NCBI RefSeq assembly: GCF_000004825.1
Contig: NW_008805064.1
Span: 3,162,001 to 3,226,000 of the forward strand
Length of the DNA stretch: 64,000 nucleotides
DNA from: Heterostelium album PN500
Taxonomy: Eukaryota > Evosea > Eumycetozoa > Acytosteliales > Acytosteliaceae
Direction of reading: 5' to 3'
Shown: in pieces, positions 10,666 to 21,185 of the stretch
How the letters are laid out: the number at the start of each line of letters is the position of its first letter
Position numbering within the stretch: the first letter of the stretch is position 1
The notes under the pieces: model-generated
What the model saw: only the letters and a program-made list of their open reading frames with translations
What the model was told of the DNA's origin: nothing
Databases searched by the model: none
Position numbers and translations under genes: made by a program

Positions 10666-11428
10666 TTATTTCTTCAATTTTTTGAAATAATTTTTTAAAT
10701 TCTTTATGTTTATTAGCAAATTTTCAATCTCTTTTGAATAGATGGTTTTCATTCAGTATTTGTATACACAAAAAAAAATAATAGATAATATATATTTTTA
10801 AATTAATATCCATTTTGGAGATTGTTTCAAGGGAATTAGAGATATGTGGATAGAGATAAATAATAAAAGAATGATTTTTTATATTTCCAAAAAATTATTA
10901 CTATTTGTTTTTTGTAACTGAAATCATACAAAAAATGGTTTAACTTTAATTTAATTAAAAATTTTAAAGCAAACTAAAACATTATTTTAATTTATGAAAT
11001 TTTGATCGTTGTTTTGACAATAGAACTAACAATCTATTGTTTCTTTTTATTAACAATATATTAAATTAATAATAGTTTAATTTAATACAAAACACATTGT
11101 AAGTATTATTACTATAGTAAATTATTATTTGAAATAGTACTCAAGTTTTAATAATTGTTTAATTCCATTCAGTGACAGATGGAAAATTAAAATTTGGAGG
11201 TCAACCACTCAAATTTTTTAATTTGCTTCAGTTTTGGAATAAAACAATAAAGTTTTTTTTTTTTTTTTTGCAGGAAGAGAGAAATAGCCTAAAAAATTAA
11301 TATTATTGTTTCAAGTTGTTATTAATTTGTAAGTTGAGAAGTATTTTTTTTTAAGTAGTATTAGTAGGATGATTAGAATAACTGTAGTTGAATGCTGTCC
11401 AAAAAGTGTAAAAAAAAAAAAGAAAAGA

Positions 11429-11433
<5 letters not shown>

Positions 11434-11489
<56 letters not shown>
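11434..11489. repeat. Uninterrupted 56-nt A tract
   Basis: The longest homopolymer in the window. It lies 45 bp beyond the 3' end of the minus-strand tRNA gene and is preceded by shorter A-runs from 11411. It could be a simple-sequence expansion or the tail of a lost tRNA-targeting retroelement of the non-LTR type. Confidence 0.9.
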
Positions 11490-11491
<2 letters not shown>

Positions 11492-11524
11492 CTTAAAATG
11501 CGCGCATTGAGGGATTTTGCTTTT

Positions 11525-11529
11525 AAAAA
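11525..11529 (-). terminator. Pol III terminator of tRNA-Met
   Basis: A run of five T on the minus strand, four bases after the discriminator base of the tRNA. This is the normal RNA polymerase III stop. Confidence 0.75.
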
Positions 11530-11533
11530 TAGC

Positions 11534-11606
11534 TATCAAGTGTGAGGATTGAACTCACGACCTTAGGATTATGAGACCTACGCTCTGCCAGCTGAGCTAA
11601 CCTGAT
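11534..11606 (-). tRNA. tRNA-Met (CAU), elongator type
   Basis: On the minus strand 73 nt fold as a tRNA. The acceptor stem pairs ATCAGGT with ACTTGAT (one G-T). The D arm is GCTC...GAGC. The anticodon loop is CTCATAA with anticodon CAT and the usual T-T mismatch at the loop end of the stem. The T arm is GTGAG/CTCAC with loop TTCAATC. The discriminator is A and no intron is present. The elongator type is inferred from the D-arm and anticodon-stem sequence, which lacks the three G-C pairs typical of initiators. The internal A and B boxes are intact. Confidence 0.93.
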
Positions 11607-11780
11607 TGGATGGTTTTGAATCTTTCTTTTTTTGATTGAAATTTTTTTAATAAACCATCACTTTTTAATTTTTTTTTTGTTGAATAACGAGTTATCTAAG
11701 TAGGAATTTACCATGGCTATATGTGGATATTATATCTTTTTAAAATTGATATTTTTATTTATTTTTATTCAAATTATTAT

Positions 11781-14242
11781 CTAAAGTTTAGCATCTAAAA
11801 TATGTTGTGGATAATTATCCTTTGAGAATAGACCTACTTTGGCACAGATATTCTCATACAGATCACCATCGAGTTGACCGAGTGGAGATTCGATGAGTGC
11901 CTCTTCATTACCATAACCAGCTACCAACTCCAATGATTGCTTGGAGAGATCGTGGCACAACGATGAAATCAATTTGCTAATTGCTTTGGCCTTATTCTTC
12001 TTTAGATAATTGGTGTTTCTAAAGAATTCCATATCCTCACGGATACATTTCAAAGCATACAGTTGACAGAGCTTCTTCAAAGTCTCTCTGGTTTCTTTGT
12101 CCTGTACATTCTTTACAGAGTCAATGAATTTGCTAACAATCATCATTTCAGTATGTGATTTTGCTAAATGAATCAATGTTTCCACTGTTATATTATATTA
12201 TTATTAAGATGTTTAATTAATAAATATAGAATATGATGATTATAAGAATATTTCAAGTACATACAAGATTGATTCCATGAATCGAATGCATCTTTTGATA
12301 CCTTGTATGCTTTGGAAACAGTGTTGGCTGAATCGATTAATAATTTCGATGAACGGTACTCCATGCAAGATCTAAGGAATTGTAGGTTCAAAAGATGATC
12401 TTTGTCGCTTCTGTAGGTAGTGTAGGTATGTTCACTCAACAACAAACTTGTATTCTTACCCAAATACTTTAATGTACCAGTGAACTTGTTGGATGAATAC
12501 TCCTTCTTGAATTGAATCAATAAATCCTTTGCTACTTGTTGATATAACAATGTATTATCACTTTAAAAAAAAGAGAAAATAAAAGATTAGTAATTATATC
12601 AAAAGTGTGTGATTCTTATCATTTTGATTATTTACCCTTCAAAGGTTCTAGCAACATCGTTTGATGCAATGAGGGAACTAAATCTTGAATAACTTGAATA
12701 ACCATGTCCACCACATAGTCTTCTGAGTTCTAAAATGGAGGTTGTGACATAGTGAGAGATAGTTGCCTTGAGACCGGATGCAAGAACATGGATTTCTCCT
12801 TCATCGCTACGCTCACAGAAACGTTTGCATAGATAGGACTTGATAGCATCGAAAGCATAGACTGTTGCAATCATTGGCATCAATACTGTGTAGTGAGTTG
12901 GATACTCAATGATTGGGGTTTCCGGTGCGGTTGGAGTTGCACCGAATTGCACTCTTTTGTTGGAGTAACGAACGGCAATGGTTAGAGCAACTTTTAGGGT
13001 TCTGGCACATCCGTACGAGATGGAAATACGACCGGTAATCATTTGTGCTAGGATATTGGCGAAACGACGCGATGGATTAGCGATTGGCGATTGATAGACA
13101 CCATTGACAATGCTACCGTATTTATCGTAGAGATTGTCGTATGGTATACGGACACTCTCGAATTGGATCCATCCATTATCGACACCGTTCATTCCAAACT
13201 TTGGACCACAGTCACCGATTCTGACACCTGGCATCAAGTCGACACCATTGGGTTGACGAATTGGAACAAGGAAACAATGAACCTCTTGATCTTCGCCATT
13301 GACAATCAATCTAGCGAATACAGAAGCCATTACAGCGTGTCCGGCATTTCCAATCCACCATTTAGTTGCAGTTCTCTTTGGTGTTTGGATTACAAACTCA
13401 TTGGTCTCTGGAATATAAGTAGCAGTGGTTTCCAATGATCTAACATTTGATCCATGTCCAAGTTCTGTCATTGCAAAACATCCCAACTATTTGTAAAATA
13501 ATATGTAATTAATATTCATTCATAAATGGAATTCAAAAAATTATAAGCATACCAATTTTCCACTCTGAATATCGGGTAACAATCTATGATGTTTTTCAGT
13601 TCCCAAATTGAAAACAGCAGCTCCAAACAAAAAGTTATTTACAACCATTTTAGTCATGAAACCTATTTTAAATGAATTAATGTAAATTTAAGAAATTTGA
13701 TTGTAAAGTATTGATAATATGCTACATACTGTTATCATCGAATTGAGATGCGCAATCCATAAGGGCGCAAATCTTGGATGGATCATTTCTAAGATCAGAA
13801 ATATTGATCAATCCTTTTCCAAAGGTCTTTGATAAGAAATATTGGAGTTGGTTCAAAACTATAACTCTTTGTCTCTCTTTGGTTTCTGTTGATGAAGGTT
13901 GGAACACTGATTTATCAGTAAATAAGTCCAATGCTGTTCTTCTAAGCTATATGTTTTTGTAAAAAGTAAGTTTTAAATAAAATTTTAATTTTTAATTTTA
14001 TTTTAAAATAAACATACTTCTTGATGTTCAGTGTTGATTGTTGACCAAGCATAGAGTTTATCGGAAAGAGTTGTATTGGTACCCTTTGTTTTTCCACTGG
14101 ATGACAATAAACTACCTGAAATTCTGTCCATTGGGAATTGGTTCATCATTATATTTTGTTCTACAGCTTTGATTCCAACAGATCCGAATGGTTTCTCGAT
14201 TGAAGATGCTGCTGATGGGTTATTTGTTAAAGTGTTTGACAT
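11781..14242 (-). CDS. Peroxisomal acyl-CoA oxidase
   Basis: Flavoenzyme of the first step of peroxisomal fatty-acid beta-oxidation: acyl-CoA plus O2 gives trans-2-enoyl-CoA plus H2O2. Six exons: 14242-14018, 13946-13730, 13662-13553, 13486-12636, 12560-12265 and 12184-11781. Together they give 700 residues, the usual length, and every phase closes. The acyl-CoA dehydrogenase-like signature LGCFAMTELGHGSN starts at about residue 185, and KWWIGNAGHA follows at about 224. The FEGDNTLLYQQVA segment of the oxidase C-terminal part is split across the intron at 12560. The protein ends AKL, a peroxisomal PTS1 variant. It works downstream of acyl-CoA synthetases such as the gene at 21186, although the two are not adjacent. 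Confidence 0.95.
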
Positions 14243-17200
14243 TTGTAATGAAATCTAAACTTATTGGATTAAAGTTTAGAAATTTGAAAAAAATAAAACT
14301 AATTATTTAAAATATACAAAAAATGACTATGAATAATTATTTTTCGGTCTAACAGAATTGAATTGAAATAAAAAAACAAAAAGTCAAGTTCACAATGAAA
14401 TAGACATACAAAAAAATTCAATAATAATCTAGTATTAACACAAAATATTATACTACACTTGAGAATTTTACTTTACTCACAATCTAATAAATATATAAAT
14501 GAGTGAGATAGGGGTATAAGCAATGGACACAGAAAAAAATACAAACAAATTTATTTATGAGATTAAAAAAATTTGTAAACTTGTTGGTGAGTGTTGATTG
14601 TGAAGATTGTGTGTGACTGGAAGATTGGGATAAAAATGTTATAAAATTTATATAATTTACAAAAAAAAACAAATAAAATTTTAAAGTAATAGAATAAAAA
14701 AATTAGTTGTTTCTTTTCTTTTTCGGTTATTCGTAAAATTAATCAAAATAAGGTCAGGTGTGAAGTTTGGTGTCTTGTTTGCTCCCAAACTTCAAGTCCA
14801 ATAGAATCTAAAAAAAATTAAAAAAATAAAATTATTAGAATAAAAAAAACAAGAGGACCTATAGAAAAGAAGAGGTGCTATCATCATAGTTTTTTTAGAT
14901 ATTTAGATTTTCTTTTGTTTTTTCGTGATGAATCATGCCAGGATTGATGTTTTTTTAAAAAATGTAAAATCAAAAATCAAGATATTTCTTGTGAAAGAAT
15001 AAAATTTTAAAATTTTATTTTGTTTTTTATTGAGTCGGCAAAGATACTTTTTTCAACCTCATATTCTCATTTCCTACACCGGTATGATATCAACATGGTC
15101 CAAATATTTGCTTTTTTTGGTGGTCAATGACTAATAACTATTGTATTATATTTGTAAACTCTTTTTCCAATGAATTCTTTTAGAGATTAAATCATATCAA
15201 TAGAAAGTAATATTCAAACTAATAAATATTTAATTTTTTTTTGCAAAAATATTGAAATTATTTTTATTTTATTTTTTTGATTAATTAAACAACTATTCTT
15301 TTTATTATAATTATAATTATTAGTGTATTTTATTAATTTTCAAACTCTATCTTTATCTTTTCAAAGATAAAATATAACTTATCAAGAAAGTAATTGTTCT
15401 ACATAATTACTCTTGATCAAAGATTATACAGTGTAAAAACTGTGTTATTGCTTATGACACATCAAAACGATAGTTTTGTGATTAATTGTCAACTGAACAT
15501 TATTCTACAATTAAACTGTCGATAAGGTGTTAGTTTTATTTATATTATTTAATTTTTATCAACACCACTCAAAATAATAAAATTATATTTTAATTTATTA
15601 TTTGTATGCTGTATGATGGGGTGTGATATTAAGTTAAGTACATAATATAACTTTTATTTATTATTTTTTACTTAAATCAGATATTGCTACTTAATTACGT
15701 CAATCACATTAATGTATATACATTGATATCAGATGAAAGATGATACCTGATTGATTTACTTTTAACGTCTTTTAGACTGTCAAAACAAACAAACTGTTGT
15801 TTAGATAAATAGATAAGTAGATAAGATAAAAACATAAAAGAGTTAGTTATAATTAGTTGTTGTAGTCTCTGATGGAATAAATTTGTTTAAAACTTGTAAA
15901 TACAAATTTCTTTGGTTGTTGTTGTTTGTTAATCACATGCACCGCAATCATATCAACATCATATGCATAGTTAAATTATTATAGATAGCAAGAGATAGTA
16001 ATTATGTTTTTTTTTGTTAGTTAATGTTGGAATTATTCATTATATATAAATTATATCCACCTATTTCAAGCTTGTCATCTGATAGTATTGGTTATTGCTC
16101 AAATCTACTTTTTGAATTGGAAGTGTGTTGTGTTAATGATGGATTTTTGAATGGTGCTAGTTGTTTAAATAAATATAAAGAAGGATATATTAGAATATGA
16201 TCGATCATACATTCAAATTTATTCTATAATTTATATTTTTTTCGAACAAGTGGATGTATAATAATTATAAATGTATGTGGAATTGTATTATTTAAAATTG
16301 ATTACCTCCACATCTTTATTTGTGAAAACAAAAAAGTTAATTATTAATAAGTATAATTAGTTGTTTGTTGTTGTTGTTTGAAAATTATAAATAAAAATAT
16401 AAAATATATATGAGTTATTTTCAAAAAATATAACCCAAATATATCACAATGTGATAATTTCAATTGGCTGCGTTGCTTTGGTGTGTTTAATTTTTGTGGT
16501 ATTGGTATTGTTGATAGTTAGATGGTTAAGAGTTATAATTATTTATTTTTTTAGTAGTAATACGCATTTTTATTTGATGGTTGAATTTCCTCGCTAGGTT
16601 AAATATCAAATGATATCTATCAGTATTGCAAGTGTAGTCAGTAGCATCATACAATCACCTCAACAATTCAACATCCAACAACAATAATAATAACAACCAA
16701 CAACCCAGTGTAATCAAAAACAAGAAGATTTGGGCAACCCTTTTTTTGTGGGTAGGTAATTAACTAATTGTGATTTTACTATACTCTACTAATATAATAT
16801 CTTTAAAGATATGATTAATAATATTATATAATATAGAGTTTGATGAATTTTTAAAAAAATAATCAAAAAACAACATTATATATATGTTTAAAAATTAAAT
16901 GTGATGTAGAATGATTGATTTTGGAAGTAGTGTGTTTAGTGGTAGTGGTAATCGATGTTGGTTCAAGCTTGATTTGATTTGGTTAATGGGATTTAGTGTG
17001 TTGGATTTGCCAATTAGTCTGCTGACCAAAATAGGAACTTTGTAGTCATGTCTGGTCACACACAGAGTTTAATTTCCACATCATAATTTTTCAATTCGAA
17101 AACTAACTATAAATACTTTGAGTTTGGGAATTTTCAAAACATCAAATCAACAAACAACCAACTAAACAATTAAGAAACTAATTGTATAACAACTAGAAAT

Positions 17201-17260
17201 CTAAAAACCAAAAGTATCATTACCTACCTGTTAATACTACTACCAAAACAAACAAACAAA
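14243..17260. other. 3-kb intergenic region
   Basis: Divergent region between acyl-CoA oxidase (minus) and CBM49 copy 2 (plus). It holds the TATA box of the latter and a 10-bp-stem hairpin at 14761-14794. Nothing else with coding or RNA-gene character is visible, despite its length for this window. The 62-codon minus frame at 14484-14672 is Phe/Asn/Thr-rich spacer sequence. Confidence 0.6.
17107..17116 (+). promoter_or_regulatory. TATA box of CBM49 copy 2
   Basis: CTATAAATAC about 145 bp before the ATG. A CA-rich stretch (TGGTCACACACAGAG) sits 50 bp further upstream, of the kind seen before developmentally regulated Dictyostelium genes; that last point is inference. Confidence 0.6.
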
Positions 17261-17710
17261 ATGAAGATTGCCTTAGCTTTATTCGTACTCATGACTGTTG
17301 CCTTGTCCACTGCTCACTGGGAGTGTGGTCCATCTATTTGTAACAAGGGTTGGACTTGTTTTATTGATGGTCCAAATCACTTGTGTAACGAACACTGTGA
17401 TGATCGTATCTCCTTGTCTCAAACCGTTATCAACAAGTGGAACGATGCCAAGACTGGTCAACCAATGGTTCAAGTCGATGTCGTCATCAAGAACGTTGGT
17501 CTCCGTACCGTCCGTAATGTAATCATCGATGGTGATGACTACTCAATCTTTGGAACCCAAATCTGGAACGTCAACCGTCTCCCAACTGGTGATCTCGTCC
17601 TCCCATCCTACCAAGAATCATTGGTCCCAGGTCAAGTCCACAAATTCGGTTACATCGCCAGAGGTGACCACCCAGTCATTCTTTACGTCAAGAATGTCAT
17701 CATCATGTAA
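17261..17710 (+). CDS. Small secreted protein with CBM49-like domain (copy 2)
   Basis: A 149-residue single-exon protein paralogous to the minus-strand gene at 10121. The signal peptide (residues 1-18, ending STA) is nearly identical to the other copy's. The mature chain starts HWECGPSICNKGWTC. A Cys-rich segment (residues 21-46) precedes the CBM49-like domain: VQVDVVIKNVG at about 72, then IWNVNRL, LVLPS, and VPGQVHKFGYIARG near the end. Codon use is GC-richer than in copy 1, often a sign of high expression in AT-rich amoebae. A wall or matrix role is inferred from the domain. Confidence 0.86.
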   Translation: MKIALALFVLMTVALSTAHWECGPSICNKGWTCFIDGPNHLCNEHCDDRISLSQTVINKWNDAKTGQPMVQVDVVIKNVGLRTVRNVIIDGDDYSIFGTQIWNVNRLPTGDLVLPSYQESLVPGQVHKFGYIARGDHPVILYVKNVIIM

Positions 17711-17911
17711 ATTGACATTTGATTCTGCCAACTGAAAAGTCCCAATCAAAAAGTATCATTACAACTATAACATTACTATTTGAAAAATTACAACTACAAT
17801 TTTAAACAGAAAAAACAAAAACCAAAAAAAAAAACAAATTAACTTTTATAAAAAAAAAATTAACAATTGACAAAAATTAAATTTTAATATTCAAATAACA
17901 ATAAATTGACT

Positions 17912-17951
17912 ATCTAAAATCATTCTATGAAATAAATAAAATGATTTAGAT
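17912..17951. terminator. Inverted repeat in convergent spacer
   Basis: ATCTAAAATCATT and AATGATTTAGAT form a 12-bp stem with one bulged A and a 15-nt loop, 200 bp after the CBM49 stop codon. Confidence 0.4.
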
Positions 17952-18090
17952 AAAAATAACAAAGATAAATTTTAACCAATTTTTTTTTTTAATTTGAGAT
18001 TGGAATAGACTTAAAATACTAAAACCTATTTGCTTCTGATTTATTTTTAGTATATAGAATTTTTTGGAATATATACTATTTTTTAGTTGG

Positions 18091-18141
18091 AATAAATAAA
18101 ATAATTCTAAACTACTTGTTTAGAATTATTTTTTATTTATT
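18091..18141. terminator. Inverted repeat in convergent spacer
   Basis: The core arms AATAATTCTAAAC and GTTTAGAATTATT are perfect over 13 bp around a 5-nt loop. The pairing extends outward to AATAAATAA on both sides with two extra T. It lies 60 bp beyond the stop codon of the minus-strand hydrolase gene. Confidence 0.5.
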
Positions 18142-18201
18142 TTATTTACTGTACAAAAAGTATGAGTATATATTGGGATGATTATAATGGATGGATAACT
18201 A

Positions 18202-19371
18202 TTAAAGTGCAAAATCTCTTGTTTCACCAATCTTCATTGCTGTGAATTCATCCGCACCTAAACCATTGAGTTCTGCTGCTTCTTTAAGTTTTCTGGGTGG
18301 TTCCAGTAGTGGTTCGTCAGATAGAATGAATGTACCCCAATGACAACCAATCGAACGTTTGGATCTGATATCCTGATGAATCATTACAGCTTCAGCTGGA
18401 TCCACATGCATCTCTTTAAGAGGATCCCTCGGTGCATAGGCACCGATTGGCAATAAACTGAAATCTATTCCATCGATGTGATGACCGATCTCTTTGAAAA
18501 CATCGCAATAAGCAGTGTCACCACCGAAATAAATCTTTTTGCCAGTGGTTCTATCGATGATGCACCATGAACACCAGAGTGTTTTGAAACGATCGTGTAA
18601 ACCTCTACCGGTGTTGTGATGGCATGGTGTAGCGACCAGCTGTATTCTCTCGCTGAAGCTGTCTTCCTCCCACCACGAGAGCTCCGATACATTGTCTACA
18701 CCCGCTGCATCTTTAAACCATTGTTTTAAACCCACTGGAACGAACCAACGTACGGAATTTCCTATTTCCTTGACAACACTGATATCCAAATGATCGTAGT
18801 GATTATGACTGATGACGATGAAATCTACTTTCGGTAGTTTGGCGAGTGGCACTGGAATATCACGATATCGCTTTGGACCCGCGAAAGAGAATGGTGAACA
18901 ACGATCTGCAAACACTGGATCCGTCAAGAAATTGACACCAGCGAATTGCATCAAAAATGTAGAATGTCCAATCCATGTACATCTCAATTTACTATTATCG
19001 ACTGGTTGTCTCAATCTATCTAAATCCACCTCCAAAACTGGATGTACATGTTGTTTTTCATGTTCTGTCAATGGTTCTATCTTTGTTGGATTTAATGTAA
19101 ATTTCCATTTTAAAACACTATTTTTTATTTAATTATGTAAATCATAATCATTGTGTGAATTTTAGATTAGATTTTATGTTATAGATTATCAAATTGAGTG
19201 TAAATTAACCAACTTTATTTACCTTTTAAATATTTCACCGTTTGTCATATGGAACCAAGGATTGACAAATCTACCATTATTGAAAATCGCTCTTGTCTTT
19301 CCAAGAGCATTGGTGGCAACTGATGCACCAACATTTACTAAACTATTTACAGTTGTCGAAGCTACAGACAT
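18202..19371 (-). CDS. NAPE-hydrolysing phospholipase D-like metallo-hydrolase
   Basis: Predicted to cleave N-acyl-phosphatidylethanolamine to N-acylethanolamine and phosphatidic acid. Two exons (19371-19223 and 19117-18202) encode 354 residues. The metallo-beta-lactamase fold is clear. TWIGHSTFLMQ lies at about residue 97. The Zn-binding HNHYDH is at about 154-159. Further ligands lie in TPCHHNTGRG and FGGDTAYCD, and a last His in GCHWGTF. No signal peptide is present; the first 50 residues are weakly conserved. It shares a lipid theme with the acyl-CoA synthetase and phosphotransferase to its right. The family is certain at the level of NAPE-PLD/UlaG-like hydrolases; exact substrate specificity is inferred. 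Confidence 0.9.
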
Positions 19372-21185
19372 AAATTAGATAATTATATTGTGTGTATGAA
19401 AAATATTGAATTTGAATATAAAAAGTTTAACTAATCAAAGCTATTATATTAAATAGCTTCCTTTACTGTTTTGTGAAATGAAATTAAAGATATAATTAAT
19501 TGCTGTATGTTCTTTCTCTTTGCTAAAAACAAAAAAACAAACAAAAATTCAAAGAATAGTATTAATTTGGTTAAAAATCATAGTGGCATCATAAAAAAAA
19601 AAAAATTAGGTGACTCCACCTTTTCAGTTTTTTTTTTGTGATAAAGTATCTCAAATCAAGTGTGACGTCTTTCTATTGTCACAACACAACTTTTACAAAT
19701 AATTTATATTTTTTATTACTTATTCATTTTTATATAAATAATATTATTCCTTATTCATTTAAACTTATTTAATGGTAAAGAGTTAACTTGAAAATTCAAA
19801 CAAATAATATCATTATTGATTTTGATAATTGGTATCAAAGTTTTAAAAAGAATTCCTTAATTAATTAACTAGTGTCAATAATTTTAAAGATAAATATTTA
19901 GGAAATCAATCAACTTGGAGTTAGATGTCATGAATTTGTTTTAGATCAGAGTGAATCAACAAGCAATTGAAAGTTATTTGCAGATAGATGATTGATCAAA
20001 GTGAAATCAACAAACACACCCAATATTTGATTGGGCTACCATAGAAAATTTTTGAAATGATATATTTCGTATAACAATTTTGATGACGAAATATAGGGCT
20101 GTGAAATGGAGAGTGGGGGGATTGTAAAATTAAAAAAAAGATTCCAAAGAAAAAAAATCCACATTAAATTGTGTCAAATTTCAAAATATCGGATAGAAAA
20201 TTGAAAAAAGTCAAAACACACAACTAAGTTGCAAAAAATTTGACAGATTTTTTAGCAATTTGAATAGTATTTATTTTTTTCTTTTTTGATTTTTTTGTAG
20301 ACAAATCAAATTATAATTAATTTATTTTATTTTTTTCAAAAACCATCCTTTTTTTGTTTTGATTTTCCCCTTATAATATTATATATTAGGACGTTTTTTT
20401 TTTGAAAAACAATTATTATTTATTTATTATTTATTTATATATTGTGTATATAAAATTAATTTAATATTAAGTAATAATAAAAGCTTTTGTACAAAGAAAA
20501 AATAATAATTTAAAAGTGAGGTAATCAAATTAATTTATCTATTATATATCTTAAAGAAAAAAAAAAACACACTTTTATTTTTGTATTATTATTGTAGTTG
20601 TTATTTTTACAATAATATGTTTGTTTGTTAATCTATTTGATATTTTTTCTTTTCATTACAATTCCCATTGTAATAGGTAAATGTATCCCCAATAATTGTA
20701 ATAATCGAAATACAAAAAAATAAATCACAAAATCAACAACACACCACACACATAGGAAACAAATAGATTTCCCAAATCAACAACACATTTTTCTATTTAA
20801 GTTCAAGTATAACGATATTTTATCACCATTGTTATTTTGGTTTCATTTAAATTTAATGAACAGATAGACATCTTCAATTTCGTTCAAATTCAATCGACAA
20901 ATTTGAATTTAGTGCAATTCAATCCCATTTTATTTCAAATTTCTTTTTAGTCTCTCTTTATCTCACTTTTATTATTAATAACCATTTAATTTTTTATTTT
21001 TCACAATTATTCAAAAGCAAAACAAAAAAAAAACAAACTATAAAAATAAAATTATTAACTTTTTTTTTATTTTTAAAACAGAAAAGTCATCAAAAGTATC
21101 TGCGAATTGTATTATAAAATCATCGATTCTACAGGTTGACCGATCAAATTTTAAAGTTTATAAATAGAATTAAAATCATAGAAAA
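19372..21185. other. 1.8-kb divergent promoter region
   Basis: This lies between the hydrolase (minus) and acyl-CoA synthetase (plus). It contains a 22-bp direct repeat (GATCAGAGTGAATCAACAAG near 19945 and a close copy near 19990). A small inverted repeat with a nearby G6 run lies at 20059-20118. Otherwise A/T runs and probable 5' UTR of the synthetase. Confidence 0.6.

Larger units (their letters stand above)
10577..11533. other. Intergenic region upstream of CBM49 copy 1, up to the tRNA
   Basis: AT-rich, about 950 bp. It contains the TATA box of the CBM49 gene (10655-10665), the 56-nt poly(A) tract and the Pol III stop of the tRNA. No further gene was seen. Confidence 0.65.
17711..18201. 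other. Convergent spacer, CBM49 copy 2 / NAPE-PLD
   Basis: About 490 bp between two 3' ends. It contains two imperfect inverted repeats (listed separately) and A-runs; no gene is visible. Confidence 0.7.

Noticed and set aside
14484-14672. 62-codon minus-strand frame upstream of acyl-CoA oxidase
   Set aside because: Phe/Thr/Ser/Asn-rich, no domain, and it begins without a clear promoter. More likely spacer.
14920-15000. Possible C/D box snoRNA (GTGATGA near 14926)
   Set aside because: A box C-like heptamer is present, but there is no CTGA box at a workable distance and no terminal stem.
17261-17735. Overlapping frames in the other phases of CBM49 copy 2
   Set aside because: Shadows of the GC-ending codon bias in the real gene; they lack signal peptide and domain features.
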